In this document: positions 44,549 to 53,569 of the stretch, in pieces | How positions within the stretch are numbered: position 1 is the stretch's first letter | Layout of the letters: each line of letters opens with the position of its first letter | Assembly: GCF_004795105.1 (NCBI RefSeq) | Contig: NZ_SSBL01000003.1 | Coordinates: 62,001 to 126,000, forward strand | Reading direction: 5' to 3' | DNA from: Streptomyces sp. A0642 | GTDB taxonomy: Bacteria; Actinomycetota; Actinomycetes; Streptomycetales; Streptomycetaceae | DNA length: 64,000 nt | Program-made: the position numbers and the translations under genes | The notes under the pieces: generated by a model | Seen by the model: only the letters and a program-made list of their open reading frames with translations | What the model was told of the DNA's origin: nothing | The model's database searches: none

Positions 44549-45982
44549 TCACTCCTGGGTGGGCAACCAGTTCCCATGGAGCCCGAGCGGGACCCGCACC
44601 GGGATCCGCACCCGGGCCACCGGGCCGGATGCGGGATCATCGGCGGGGATCACGAGGAGCCAGCTGCTGTCGTCGGTGCGGTCGGTGGCGTACGTCATCC
44701 AGTGGCCGCCCTCGCCGGGCGCGGTGCCCGGCGAGGGGGCGAAGACCGGCTCGCCGACGGACAGATCCCCGGCCCGCCACACCGCACTCGACCCCGACGC
44801 GTCCCTGCCGTCGTACCAGCGCAGTGCGTCGAACTCGCCCGGGAGGAGATCCGGGTTCCCGGAGTCCGCCGCCACCGCCAGCTGTCGGTGCCGTCGGCCG
44901 ATCAAACGGTCGTCCGTGCGCGGGAGTTCCATCCTGGCGTCGTCCAGCATGGTCCGGTGCATCGTGCCCGCCACGGGATCGATGACCGCGCGTACCAGAC
45001 CGGAGTCGTTGGGGCCCCGCGAAGCGTCGGGCGCGCCCAGGGAGAGGCGGGACCACTGCACGTAGTCCAGCACCACGTCACCGCCGTCCGGCTCGGTGTC
45101 GTACGCGTTGACCGTGTGCCACAGCCAGAAGGCCTCGTCGGACGCCCATCGCACCGGCCCTCCGTCGCGGGGGACCAGAGCCACGCGGGTGCCGCGCTCC
45201 GGCCGCCAGTCGATCATGGATCCACCCCTCATCGCGGCGGCGAAGTCGAAGAACACCGGCGCCAGCACGATCACGAGGTACCGGGCGGTGAGCGCCATGT
45301 CGTGGATCATCATCGGTTCACCGACGCCGTCTATCACCGTGGGGCCGCGGACGACGGAGCCGCGGGGATCGATGGCCGCCCAGGTGAGGTAGGGCGGTTC
45401 GAGGCCGTAGCAGAAGACCAGCATCTCGCCGGTGACCGGATCGATCTTCGGGTGTGCGGTGATGCCGGCCGGCAGCGCTCCGCCGAACGTCTCCTTCCCG
45501 GCCGTCTCCAGCTCCGGCGTGATCAGGAAGGGGCAGTCGGATTCGGCGAGTGCCAGCAGACGTCCGGCGTGGCGCACCACGTTGATGTCGGGAAGATCCC
45601 GGAGCGTACCGGCCAGCTCCGGTGCCACGTCGGGCACCTGAGGCATGATCATGGACTCGATTCCGCCCCACAGCGCCCGTCCCGCGCGCTCCTCGGCCAG
45701 CACGGCGGGTGTGCGGACGAAGCGATTGCGGTAACGGGCCTGCCCGCCGGAGATCCACACCCCGTGCAGCATGCCGTCCCCGTCGACCGGATAGAGGAAC
45801 GAACCGATCGGGCTGAAGCGGGGATTGGGCCCGTTGCGCAGGAACAACCCGTCGAGTTCGTCCGGAAGTTCGCCCACCACCTGCAGTCCGGCCTCGTCGA
45901 CCTCTTCGGTCACCGGGGCGAAGCGGCCGGACAGATGGACGACGCGGGCCGGGTCGAATGCGTGCTGGGCCTGTGCGGTCAT
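44549..45982 (-). CDS. Carotenoid cleavage oxygenase-family protein
   Basis: 477 residues. Four iron-ligand histidines of the RPE65/CCD family are in place: H177 (TAHPKIDPVTGEM), H227 (PMMIHDMALTARYLVI), H289 (WLWHTVNAYD) and H469 (HGNW). The N-terminal FLRNGPNPRF and DGDGMLHGVWI are also typical. These non-haem iron enzymes cleave conjugated double bonds in carotenoids or stilbenes with O2. No carotenoid pathway genes are in the window. GGGAGG precedes the ATG at 45982. It is convergent with the SnoaL-like gene, with only two bases between the stop codons. Confidence 0.93.
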   Translation of the reverse strand: MTAQAQHAFDPARVVHLSGRFAPVTEEVDEAGLQVVGELPDELDGLFLRNGPNPRFSPIGSFLYPVDGDGMLHGVWISGGQARYRNRFVRTPAVLAEERAGRALWGGIESMIMPQVPDVAPELAGTLRDLPDINVVRHAGRLLALAESDCPFLITPELETAGKETFGGALPAGITAHPKIDPVTGEMLVFCYGLEPPYLTWAAIDPRGSVVRGPTVIDGVGEPMMIHDMALTARYLVIVLAPVFFDFAAAMRGGSMIDWRPERGTRVALVPRDGGPVRWASDEAFWLWHTVNAYDTEPDGGDVVLDYVQWSRLSLGAPDASRGPNDSGLVRAVIDPVAGTMHRTMLDDARMELPRTDDRLIGRRHRQLAVAADSGNPDLLPGEFDALRWYDGRDASGSSAVWRAGDLSVGEPVFAPSPGTAPGEGGHWMTYATDRTDDSSWLLVIPADDPASGPVARVRIPVRVPLGLHGNWLPTQE

Positions 45983-46229
45983 GGTGGCCTCCCTCACCGG
46001 GCGTGTGACCACTGCACCTGGAACGTGCCGATCCTTCATTCAATCCCCGGCCGGGGTCCGCCGCAAAGCGGGCCGGGGCCGCGTGGATCTGGCTGCACGG
46101 CGGGCCCGGCCGGGGGCGCGGAGATCCCGCTGCACGGCGGGCCGGGGACGCAGAGATGCGCCGGTCCGCGGTCGGCTTCACCATGGAGGAAGCGGCAGGG
46201 TGCCGTGGGACATGCCCCGGAGGTGTCCG

Positions 46230-46826
46230 GTGGCTCAAACCAATTCCGGGCGGCGGACCGGGAATCTGTTCTACGCGTTCGCCCCGTGGATCATCTTCGA
46301 TGTGATCGCGGCCCCCAGTACCTGGGAGTTCGCCGCACTGGCGGGCCTCGTGGCCTCGGTGGTGCTCAATCTCCCCGACCTACGCCGGGGTTCCTTCAAG
46401 GTGCTGGAGGTCGCCGGCATCGCGTTCTTCGCCGTGCTGAGCCTCCTGGCGCTCTTCCTGGACCGCCAGGATCTCCTCTGGCTGGAGAGGTACGCCCAGG
46501 TCCTGTCGAGCTCCGTGATCGCGGTGGTGGCGCTGGGCTCGCTGGCGTTCGTTCCGTTCACCGAGCAGTACGCGCGCGAGACCACGCCTCGCGAGGTGTG
46601 GGGATCGCCGGCCTTCCGGCATGCGAACCGGGTGCTGACCCTGCTCTGGGGAGGGGTCTTCGTCGCCACCGCGCTGCTGGGCCTGCTCGCGGTGCACACC
46701 TCGTCCGGCGCGGACTGGTTCAACTGGGTCATCCCCGCCGCGCTGTTGGTCCTCGCGGTCCGGTTCACGGAGCGCTATCCGGACCGGGTGCGCGAGCGGT
46801 CCCGGAGCATGTCCGCCGGACCGTGA
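46230..46826 (+). CDS. Multi-pass membrane protein, unknown function
   Basis: 198 residues from the GTG at 46230, behind GGAGGTG. Six hydrophobic segments can be seen, including LFYAFAPWIIFDVIAA, FAALAGLVASVVLNLPDL, VLEVAGIAFFAVLSLLALFL, SSSVIAVVALGSLAFVPFTE, LLWGGVFVATALLGLLAVHT and WVIPAALLVLAVRFTERYP. The motif PFTEQYARETTPREVWGS between TM4 and TM5 recalls intracellular-septation/YoaI-like families of bacteria, but I do not assign it. It is divergent from the carotenoid oxygenase gene. Its stop codon lies inside the arm of a 28-bp terminator hairpin. Confidence 0.75.
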   Translation: MAQTNSGRRTGNLFYAFAPWIIFDVIAAPSTWEFAALAGLVASVVLNLPDLRRGSFKVLEVAGIAFFAVLSLLALFLDRQDLLWLERYAQVLSSSVIAVVALGSLAFVPFTEQYARETTPREVWGSPAFRHANRVLTLLWGGVFVATALLGLLAVHTSSGADWFNWVIPAALLVLAVRFTERYPDRVRERSRSMSAGP

Positions 46827-46882
46827 CGACGAGGCCCCCGGGTCTCCCGTTCAAGGGAGACCCGGGGGCCTCGTCGTCACGG
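46821..46882. terminator. Very strong bidirectional terminator, 28-bp perfect stem
   Basis: Arms 46821-46848 and 46855-46882 are exact inverted repeats around the loop GTTCAA. The left arm contains the membrane-protein stop codon TGA (46824-46826). It separates this gene from the convergent ferredoxin reductase gene. Confidence 0.9.
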
Positions 46883-46887
46883 AGTCG

Positions 46888-48255
46888 TCAGTTGCCGGGC
46901 TCCGAGGCGTCCAGCATGGCGTCGCGCTCCACGACCTTCACCCGTTCGCGGCCCTGGGCCTCGCCGAGCGCCCGCTCGTGTGCGTCCAGGCGGTACCACC
47001 CCTCGCGGGTGGTGTAGCGGACGCCTCGGGACTCCAGGAACTCGGTCACGGCCGCCGGATCGGGCTGAGCCGGGGCGGGCAGCCTGCCGGTGGTGTGGTC
47101 CTCCAGCAGGCAGGCGACCGTCTCGTTGGCGTCGCCCTTCGTGTGCCCGATCAGGCCGATGGGGCCGCGCTTGATCCAGCCCGTGACGTACACCGACTCC
47201 ATCGGCTCGCCGCCGGCGAGCACCCGCCCCGCGGCGTGCGGAACCGTGCCGGACGCGACGTCGAACGGAAGCTTGGGCAGCTCCTGCGAGTAGTAGCCGA
47301 CCGCTCGGTAGACGCTCTGCACGTCCCAGTCGTGGAAGCGGCCGGTGCCCTTCACGTTTCCGGTGCCGTCCAGCTCGGTGCGCTCGGTGCGCAGGCCGAC
47401 GACCCTGCCGTCCTCGCCGAGGATCTCCACGGGGGACTCGAAGAAGTGCAGGAAGAGCTTGTGCGGGCGGTCGCCGACGTCGCGGATGGCCCAGTTCTCC
47501 AGCGTGGAGGCCACCATGTTGGCCTGCTTGTTCCCGCGGCGGGTCTCGATCGAGCCCGCGTCGTAGTCGATGTCCTCGGGGTTGACGATGACCTCGATGT
47601 TCGGGGAGTGGTCGAGCTCCCGCAGCTCCATCGGGCTGAACTTGGCCTGGGCGGGGCCGCGGCGCCCGAAGACGTGCACCTCCAGCGCCTTGTTGGCTTT
47701 CAGGCCCTCGTAGACGTTGGCGGGGATCTCGGTCGGCAGCAGTTCGTCGGCGGTCTTGGCGAGGATGCGGGCGACGTCCAGAGCCACGTTGCCGACACCC
47801 AGCACGGCGACCTTCTCGGCCTCCAGCGGCCAGGTGCGCGCCACGTCCGGGTGCCCGTCGTACCAGGAGACGAACTCGGCGGCGCCGTGCGAGCCGTCCA
47901 GGTCGCTGCCCGGTATGTCGAGGGCGCGGTCGGCGTCGGCGCCGGTGGAGAAGATCACGGCGTCGTAGAAGGTCCGCAGCTCGTCCAGACCGATGTCGTT
48001 CGGGTAGTCGACGTTGCCGAAGAGCCGGATCTGGGGCTTGTCCAGGACCTGGTGAAGGGCCTGCACGATGCCCTTGATCCGCGGGTGGTCGGGGGCTACG
48101 CCGTAACGGATCAGGCCGAAGGGCGCGGGCATCCGCTCGAACAGGTCGATGGAGACGCCCGGGGCGGCGGCGGCCTCGGATTTGAGCAGCGCGTCCGCTG
48201 CGTAGATCCCGGCGGGGCCGGCTCCGACTATGGCTACGCGGACGGGGCGTGTCAT
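46888..48255 (-). CDS. FprA-type ferredoxin--NADP+ reductase
   Basis: 455 residues. The FAD loop VAIVGAGPAGIYAADALLKS and the NADP loop VAVLGVGNVALDVARIL are both clear; MPAPFGLIRYGVAPDHPRIK, FSTGADADRALDIPG and VYVTGWIKRGPIGLIGHTKGD are typical of FprA and adrenodoxin reductase. It passes electrons from NADPH to ferredoxins, supporting P450 and other iron-sulfur-dependent enzymes. The start ATG at 48255 is the family N-terminus (MTRPVRVAIVGAG). A C-terminal extension (about 400-455) contains an additional conserved region seen in actinobacterial members. It is divergent from the PAS-GAF-PP2C gene. Confidence 0.93.
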   Translation of the reverse strand: MTRPVRVAIVGAGPAGIYAADALLKSEAAAAPGVSIDLFERMPAPFGLIRYGVAPDHPRIKGIVQALHQVLDKPQIRLFGNVDYPNDIGLDELRTFYDAVIFSTGADADRALDIPGSDLDGSHGAAEFVSWYDGHPDVARTWPLEAEKVAVLGVGNVALDVARILAKTADELLPTEIPANVYEGLKANKALEVHVFGRRGPAQAKFSPMELRELDHSPNIEVIVNPEDIDYDAGSIETRRGNKQANMVASTLENWAIRDVGDRPHKLFLHFFESPVEILGEDGRVVGLRTERTELDGTGNVKGTGRFHDWDVQSVYRAVGYYSQELPKLPFDVASGTVPHAAGRVLAGGEPMESVYVTGWIKRGPIGLIGHTKGDANETVACLLEDHTTGRLPAPAQPDPAAVTEFLESRGVRYTTREGWYRLDAHERALGEAQGRERVKVVERDAMLDASEPGN

Positions 48256-48540
48256 GGAGGGCTGTTCCTTAGGACGGGCGAGCAGGGGCGGGGCGGGCCG
48301 TGGTAAGGCTTGGCTTACTCCGCCCCGACGCACACGTTAGCCGCTGTCCCTGCCCGCTTTCGGAGCGGGTCGGCGTTCTGCGGCGATATCCGGTGCCCCG
48401 CACCTTTGCCCGCCCCGGGAATCCCGCGGAATCACCGGGGAAACGCCCACGCCGAGCAGCTCGGAAATGTGTTCCATCGCACGTTCACCTGGTGGACGGC
48501 TCGCTCGAAGAATCGGACAAATGATGGCAGAGTTACCCGC

Positions 48541-50607
48541 ATGGATGATCGGGTAACGCGTGCCCTGTCACTCCCGGACGACTGGCCGGCCCACCCGGAC
48601 CTCAGTCTCGCCCTGAACCGCATGGGCAGCTTCGACTGGGATCTCGACAGCGGCCTCATGCACATGGACCAGGCGGCCCTCGACGTGTTCGACATGCGGG
48701 CCGACGAGTACGACGACAAGCCGACGACGCTCGCGGCGCGGGTCCCGCCGGACGAGAGCATGCGTCTCGACGCCATGGTCACCCAGGCGCTCAAGTCCGG
48801 CCGGAGCAACTACGGGGCCTACTTCCGCATGGTCCGGCGTGACGGCACCCCGCAGTGGACGCACACCCAGGGCTTCGTCCGCCGCGACGCCACCGGGCGC
48901 CCGCGCCGCATCATCGGCATCATCCGGGACGCCACCCAGGAACTGGCCGAGTCCACCGCCCGGCGCGAGCTGGACGAGGAGCGGAGGCGGCAGACCAGTC
49001 TGGTGGACGCCACGACGGCCGCGCTGGCCCACGCCCGTACCGTCAAGGACGTCATCGACGTGCTCAAGAACTCCCAGGGGCTGGCGCACCTGGGGGCCAC
49101 CAGCCTGGTCATGGGACTGATCGAGGCCGGGCGCATCCACCTCGTGGCCGACGGGCCCGAGGGAGCCTTCGTGCCCGGCACCCGGTACACGCGGACGGAC
49201 GAGCAGTACCCCATGAGCGAGGTCGTGCGCACGCTCGGCCCACGCTTCATCGAGTCCGCCGAGGACTTCGCCGCTTCGTATCCGGTCCTGTGGCCCCATA
49301 TCAGCCACCTCGGCATCACCTGCGCGGCCTACCTGCCGCTGATCGCCCAGGCGCGCCCGATCGGCGCACTCGGGCTGCTCTACAGCGACAAGAACGGGTT
49401 CACCGGCGACGAGCGCAATCTGCTGCTCGCCCTCGGCAGCTCCATCGCCCAGAGCCTCCAGCGCGCCATGCTGTACGAGCAGGAGCACGACCTCGCCGAG
49501 GGGCTCCAGCAGGCCATGCTGCCGCGCCGCGTCCCCGAGGTTCCGGGCGCGGAGATCGCCGTGCGCTACCGGTCGGCGAGGCTCGGCCGGGACATCGGCG
49601 GCGACTGGTACGACGTCATCCCGCTGCCCGGCGGCCGGGTCGGCGCCGTCATCGGGGACGTCCAGGGCCACGACACGCACGCCGCCGCCGTCATGGGACA
49701 GCTCCGCATCGTGCTGCGCGCGTACGCGGCCGAGGGCCACAGCCCCGCGACCGTCATGGCGCGGGCCTCCGTCTTCCTGCACGAGCTGGACACCGACCGC
49801 TTCGCGACCTGCATCTACGCCGAGACCGACCTGACCACCGGGGTGGTCCAGATGGTCAGGGCGGGCCACGTCGACCCCCTGGTGCGCGACGCCGACGGCA
49901 GCAGCCGCAAGGTCCTGGTCGAAGGAGGGCTGCCGCTGGGGCTCTCCGCCGAGTTCGGGCGGCTGGAGTATCCCGTCAGCACGGTCGAGCTGGACCCCGG
50001 GCAGACCATGGTGCTGTTCACCGACGGCCTGGTGGAGCTGCCGGGAGCCGACCTCGACGAGGGCGTGCACCTGCTCACCGCCATGATCGGGAACGGCCCC
50101 CAGGACCTCCAGCGGCTGGCCGACCGGCTCTGCGCGTCGGTCGACGAACGCGGCGGGGAGGACGACGTGGCCGTGCTGCTGCTGCGCCGCAAGGCCGCCC
50201 ATGCGCCGCAGCCCGGCGGCCGCCTCCAGCAGCACGTGGCGCAGAACGACCCGGAGGCGCTCAGCTCGGCGAGACACATGATCCGCGCGGCGGTGCGCGC
50301 CTGGGGCGCGAAGGGCCGGGCCGACGAGGTGGAACTCGCCGCCGACGAGCTGACGACCAACGCCCTGATGCACACCGACGGCGGTGCGATCGTCACCATC
50401 CGGGTGCTCACCGGGCCGGAGCGCCGTCTGCGCGTCGACGTCGAGGACCGCTCCAGCGCACTGCCCCGCCGCCGGGACGCGGGCGACGCGGGGGTCTCGG
50501 GCCGAGGTCTGATGCTCGTCGACCGGCTGGCGGACGCCTGGGGCGTCGAGTCCCGCGGCACGGGCAAGTGCGTCTGGTGCGAATTCGTCATCCCGCCACG
50601 CGACTGA
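48541..50607 (+). CDS. PAS-GAF-PP2C-HATPase signalling protein
   Basis: 688 residues from the ATG at 48541. Order: PAS (about 20-135; ALNRMGSFDWDLDSGLMHMD, TPQWTHTQGFVRRD), GAF (about 155-310; GITCAAYLPLIAQARPIGAL), SpoIIE phosphatase (about 325-545; QQAMLPRRVPEVPG, IGGDWYDVIPL, VIGDVQGHDTHAAAVM, LFTDGLVELPG, EDDVAVLLL) and an RsbW-like ATPase (about 565-688; ELAADELTTNALMHTDGG, GVSGRGLMLVDRLADAWGV). Both a phosphatase and a kinase-type module lie in one chain, a common streptomycete design for partner switching. No membrane segments. The phosphatase metal motifs are intact except for GHD in place of GHG. Ribosome site is weak. Confidence 0.92.
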   Translation: MDDRVTRALSLPDDWPAHPDLSLALNRMGSFDWDLDSGLMHMDQAALDVFDMRADEYDDKPTTLAARVPPDESMRLDAMVTQALKSGRSNYGAYFRMVRRDGTPQWTHTQGFVRRDATGRPRRIIGIIRDATQELAESTARRELDEERRRQTSLVDATTAALAHARTVKDVIDVLKNSQGLAHLGATSLVMGLIEAGRIHLVADGPEGAFVPGTRYTRTDEQYPMSEVVRTLGPRFIESAEDFAASYPVLWPHISHLGITCAAYLPLIAQARPIGALGLLYSDKNGFTGDERNLLLALGSSIAQSLQRAMLYEQEHDLAEGLQQAMLPRRVPEVPGAEIAVRYRSARLGRDIGGDWYDVIPLPGGRVGAVIGDVQGHDTHAAAVMGQLRIVLRAYAAEGHSPATVMARASVFLHELDTDRFATCIYAETDLTTGVVQMVRAGHVDPLVRDADGSSRKVLVEGGLPLGLSAEFGRLEYPVSTVELDPGQTMVLFTDGLVELPGADLDEGVHLLTAMIGNGPQDLQRLADRLCASVDERGGEDDVAVLLLRRKAAHAPQPGGRLQQHVAQNDPEALSSARHMIRAAVRAWGAKGRADEVELAADELTTNALMHTDGGAIVTIRVLTGPERRLRVDVEDRSSALPRRRDAGDAGVSGRGLMLVDRLADAWGVESRGTGKCVWCEFVIPPRD

Positions 50608-50749
50608 TCCGGTGAAGGGGGCCTGCGTCGGCGGGGAGAGAGCACTACCCGCTAGTAACAGAACGTAACATGTCTGTCCTTGACCGTAACCGACCGCGAG
50701 AGATTGACTGCGATCTGTCAGTCTTCGTCTTCCATGACATGAGGACCCG
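50608..50749. promoter_or_regulatory. Upstream region of the acyltransferase gene
   Basis: 142 bp containing TTGACC near 50687 and a cluster of GTAAC-like words (GTAACAGAACGTAAC, ACCGTAACCGACC) that could be activator sites. No palindrome of note. Confidence 0.3.
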
Positions 50750-52141
50750 TTGGGCACTGAGCTACTGGCACCTCTCGATCTGGCCTTCTGGCACCTCGAG
50801 TCCGACGCGCACCCCATGCACCTGGGCGCGCTCGCCGTCTTCGCGCCGGGCGGTGACCCGGCGCCCGGCCCCGACGGACTTCTCGAGTTGCTCGGCACTC
50901 GGGCCGCCGCGATCCCCCGCCTGCGGATGAGGGTGCGCGACGTGCTCCTGCCCGTCGGGGGAGCGGCGTGGTCGGTGGACAAGGACTTCGACGTCCACCG
51001 GCACGTCAAGCGGGTGCGCCTGTCCGAGGCGGCGACCGCCGGTGAGGGCGAGGCCGGTTTCATGACGGCGGCCACCCTGCTGGCGGGCGAGCTGATGGAG
51101 CAGCCGCTGCGCCGCGGCCTGCCGCCCTGGCAGATGTACCTCATCGACGGCGCCCCGGACGGCCCCTTCGCCGTGCTCGTCAAGCTCCACCACGCGCTCG
51201 CCGACGGCATGCGCGCGGTCGCCATCGGAGCCGGGATCTTCGACGAGATCGCCTCGGTCACGGGCCGGAGCCGGCCGGGACCGGCGGCCGGGCGGGTCCG
51301 CCCCGTGCCACCGCGCTCCTGGATGCCCGGCCCCCGCCAGGTCGCCGGAATCGCCCTCGGCCGGATCGAGGACCTCGGCCGGGCCTTCGGCGTCGGCGCG
51401 TCACTGGTACGCGCGAGCCGCCTCGACCTGCGCGGCGCACCGGCCCTCAGCGCCAGCTCCTCCGGCACCCGGCGCCTGGCCACGGCCGACCTCGACCTCG
51501 AAGCCGTGCGGCGCATCCGCCGGGCGGTCGGCGGCACGAGCAACGACGTGCTGCTCGCGGTCGTCGCGGGCGCGCTGCGCCGCTGGATGCTGGAGCGCGG
51601 CGAACCCCTGCCCGGTTCCGACCCGCGCGCGCTGGTCCCCGTCTCCCGGCGCCGCCCGGTCGGCGCGGCCGCGGCCCACGGCAACCGGCTCTCCGCCTAT
51701 CTGCTGGGCCTCCCCGTCTCCGAACCCGACCCCTGGGAACGGCTGCGGGCCGTCCGCGGGGCCATGGACCGCAACAAGTCCGCCGGTCCGCTGCGCGGGG
51801 CCGGCGCGGTCGCGGTCCTCGCCGACCAGCTGCCGTCGCTGGCCCACCGCTTCGGCGCGCCCCTCGCCGGGAACGCCGCCCGGATGCTCTTCGACGTGCT
51901 GGTCACCAGCGTGCCGCTGCCGCGCTCGGCCCTCTCCCTCGGCGGCTGCCCGCTGCGCGCCCTCTACCCGATGGCACCGCTGGCCCGCGGCCAGTCCCTG
52001 GCCGTCGCGCTGACCACGTACGGCTCAACGGTGCAGATCGGGCTGGTGGCCGACGGCAAGGCACTGCCCGATCTGGAGCGGCTCGGGCGGTGCGCCGAGG
52101 AGGAGGTGGCCGGTCTGCTCGCGCTGCTCCCCCTGGGCTGA
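50750..52141 (+). CDS. WS/DGAT acyltransferase (wax ester synthase/diacylglycerol acyltransferase family)
   Basis: 463 residues from a rare TTG start, which has GAGG five bases before it and gives the family N-terminus MGTELLAPLDLAFWHLESDA. The active-site motif HHALADG (about H148-G154) is intact. Others are PRLRMRVRDVLLPVGGAAW, PPWQMYLIDGAPDGPFAVLV, GTSNDVLLAVVAGALRRWM, and a near end VPLPRSALSLGGCPLRALYP. It joins fatty acyl-CoA to diacylglycerol (or an alcohol) to make triacylglycerol storage lipid in the cytosol or at the membrane. A hairpin-like inverted repeat follows the stop. Confidence 0.93.
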   Translation: MGTELLAPLDLAFWHLESDAHPMHLGALAVFAPGGDPAPGPDGLLELLGTRAAAIPRLRMRVRDVLLPVGGAAWSVDKDFDVHRHVKRVRLSEAATAGEGEAGFMTAATLLAGELMEQPLRRGLPPWQMYLIDGAPDGPFAVLVKLHHALADGMRAVAIGAGIFDEIASVTGRSRPGPAAGRVRPVPPRSWMPGPRQVAGIALGRIEDLGRAFGVGASLVRASRLDLRGAPALSASSSGTRRLATADLDLEAVRRIRRAVGGTSNDVLLAVVAGALRRWMLERGEPLPGSDPRALVPVSRRRPVGAAAAHGNRLSAYLLGLPVSEPDPWERLRAVRGAMDRNKSAGPLRGAGAVAVLADQLPSLAHRFGAPLAGNAARMLFDVLVTSVPLPRSALSLGGCPLRALYPMAPLARGQSLAVALTTYGSTVQIGLVADGKALPDLERLGRCAEEEVAGLLALLPLG

Positions 52142-52142
52142 C

Positions 52143-52169
52143 CCGGTTATAGATCGGACGGATAACCGG
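52143..52169. repeat. 8-bp perfect inverted repeat downstream of the acyltransferase gene
   Basis: CCGGTTAT (52143-52150) and ATAACCGG (52162-52169) flank an 11-bp spacer, two bases after the stop codon and about 30 bp before the promoter of the fucose-type operon. It could be a weak terminator or an operator for the next operon. Confidence 0.45.
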
Positions 52170-52199
52170 AATGTTCCGAGCCTTCTCCTTTCGCAGGTG

Positions 52200-52228
52200 T
52201 TGACGCACCCAAGTGATCCGATGAATAT
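52200..52228 (+). promoter_or_regulatory. Promoter for the fucose-type operon
   Basis: TTGACG (52200-52205), 17 bp, GAATAT (52223-52228): good -35 and spacing, fair -10. It lies 44 bp before the aldo/keto reductase ATG and in an AT-richer patch. Confidence 0.5.
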
Positions 52229-52271
52229 TCGCTGTGTGCAGGAAGCGATCTTCGGGGAGGGCGGCGGCCAC

Positions 52272-53255
52272 ATGCGGCGCAACAGGCTGGGAAACAGCAC
52301 GGTCGAGGTCACCCAGCTGGCGTTCGGGGCGGCCGCCATCGGCAATCTCTTCAGCGCCGTGGAGCCCGCGCAGGCCGCCGCCGCCGTCGATGCCGCCTGG
52401 GACGAGGGCGTCCGCTACTTCGACACCGCGCCGCACTACGGACTCGGGCTCTCCGAACGACGGCTCGGCGAAGCCCTGCGCGGCCGGCCCCGCGACGCGT
52501 ACGTCGTGTCCACGAAGGCGGGCCGCGTGCTCGACCCGCTGCCCGATGCCGGGGACGCCCCGGCCGCAGCGCTCTCCGAGGGCTTCGCCGTCCCCGCCAC
52601 GCACCGCAGGCGCTGGGACTTCAGCGCCGCCGGTGTCCGCCGCAGCATCGAGGACAGCCTGGAACGCCTCGGCCTCGACCGCATCGACATCGTCTACCTC
52701 CACGACCCGGACGACCACGCGGAAGCCGCATTCGGTGAGGCCTACCCCGAGCTGGAGAAGTTGCGGGCCGAAGGGGTGATCGGGGCCATCGGCGCCGGCA
52801 TGAACCAGACCGCGATGCTCACCCGCTTCGTCGTCGAGACCGACGCCGACGTGGTGCTGTGCGCCGGCCGCCACACCCTCCTCGACCAGTCCGCGCTGAA
52901 CGATCTGCTGCCCGCGGCGGCTGCCCGCGGCCGCAGCGTCGTCGTCGGCGGTGTCTTCAACTCCGGCCTCCTCGCCGACCCGCGCCCCGGCGCCCCGTAC
53001 GACTACGCCGCCGCACCGCCGCACCTCCTCGACCGGGCCCTGCGCCTGAAGGCCGTCGCCGAGGGCCACGGCGTGCCCCTGCGCGCCGCCGCCCTGCACT
53101 ACCCGCTCGCCCACCCCGCGGTCGCCTGCGTGCTCGTCGGCACGCGGTCACCCGACGAGGTGCGCGACGCCGCCGCCCTCCTCCGCCGGGAGATCCCCGA
53201 CGCCCTCTGGGACGACCTGCGCGCCGAGGGCCTGCTGACCGAGAACGGACACTGA
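52272..53255 (+). CDS. Aldo/keto reductase, L-fucose dehydrogenase type
   Basis: 327 residues. The AKR signature VRYFDTAPHYGLGLSERRLG contains the catalytic Asp and Tyr; the Lys is in VVSTKAGRVLDP and the His in DIVYLHDPDDH. The sequence type matches L-fucose (6-deoxy-L-galactose) 1-dehydrogenases, which turn the sugar into its lactone with NAD(P). Start ATG at 52272, with GGGGAGGG upstream. It is the first gene of a three-gene operon with an L-rhamnose/fucose mutarotase-like and a lactonase-like gene, which supports this role. Confidence 0.88.
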   Translation: MRRNRLGNSTVEVTQLAFGAAAIGNLFSAVEPAQAAAAVDAAWDEGVRYFDTAPHYGLGLSERRLGEALRGRPRDAYVVSTKAGRVLDPLPDAGDAPAAALSEGFAVPATHRRRWDFSAAGVRRSIEDSLERLGLDRIDIVYLHDPDDHAEAAFGEAYPELEKLRAEGVIGAIGAGMNQTAMLTRFVVETDADVVLCAGRHTLLDQSALNDLLPAAAARGRSVVVGGVFNSGLLADPRPGAPYDYAAAPPHLLDRALRLKAVAEGHGVPLRAAALHYPLAHPAVACVLVGTRSPDEVRDAAALLRREIPDALWDDLRAEGLLTENGH

Positions 53256-53256
53256 C

Positions 53257-53568
53257 ATGCGTATCGCCCTGCACACCAAGGTCCGTGCGGACCGCATAGC
53301 CGAGTACGAGGCCGCGCACCGCGAGGTCCCCGCCGAACTCACCCGGGCGATCCGCGCGGCAGGCGCCACCTCCTGGACGATCTGGCGCAGCGGCACCGAC
53401 CTGTTCCACGTCATCGAGTGCGACGACTACGCCCGGCTCCTGGCCGAACTCGAGCAGCTCCCCGTCAACGTCGCCTGGCAGGCCGGAATGGACGAACTCC
53501 TCGACGTCTCGCACGACTACTCCTCCCACGGCGCCGAAGCGGGCCTCCCGGTCGCCTGGGAGCTGTGA
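53257..53568 (+). CDS. L-rhamnose mutarotase-family protein
   Basis: 103 residues, one base after the dehydrogenase stop. The RhaM-type ferredoxin-like alpha/beta barrel is seen in MRIALHTKVRADRIAEYEAA, ATSWTIWRSGTDLFHVIECD and VNVAWQAGMDELLDVSHDYS. Such proteins speed interconversion of alpha and beta anomers of L-rhamnose or L-fucose, with a conserved His (FHVIE) as acid/base. The neighbours suggest fucose, but rhamnose cannot be excluded. Confidence 0.9.
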   Translation: MRIALHTKVRADRIAEYEAAHREVPAELTRAIRAAGATSWTIWRSGTDLFHVIECDDYARLLAELEQLPVNVAWQAGMDELLDVSHDYSSHGAEAGLPVAWEL

Positions 53569-53569
53569 G

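Noticed and set aside
48301..48318. GTAAGGCTTGGCTTAC as an iron-regulator (DtxR-type) box before the ferredoxin reductase gene
   Set aside because: Alignment to the TTAGGTTAGGCTAACCTAA consensus gives too few matches; only a weak imperfect inverted repeat remains.
48568..51684. Open frame of 1038 codons on the minus strand
   Set aside because: Antisense to the PAS-GAF-PP2C and acyltransferase genes, which have complete domains.
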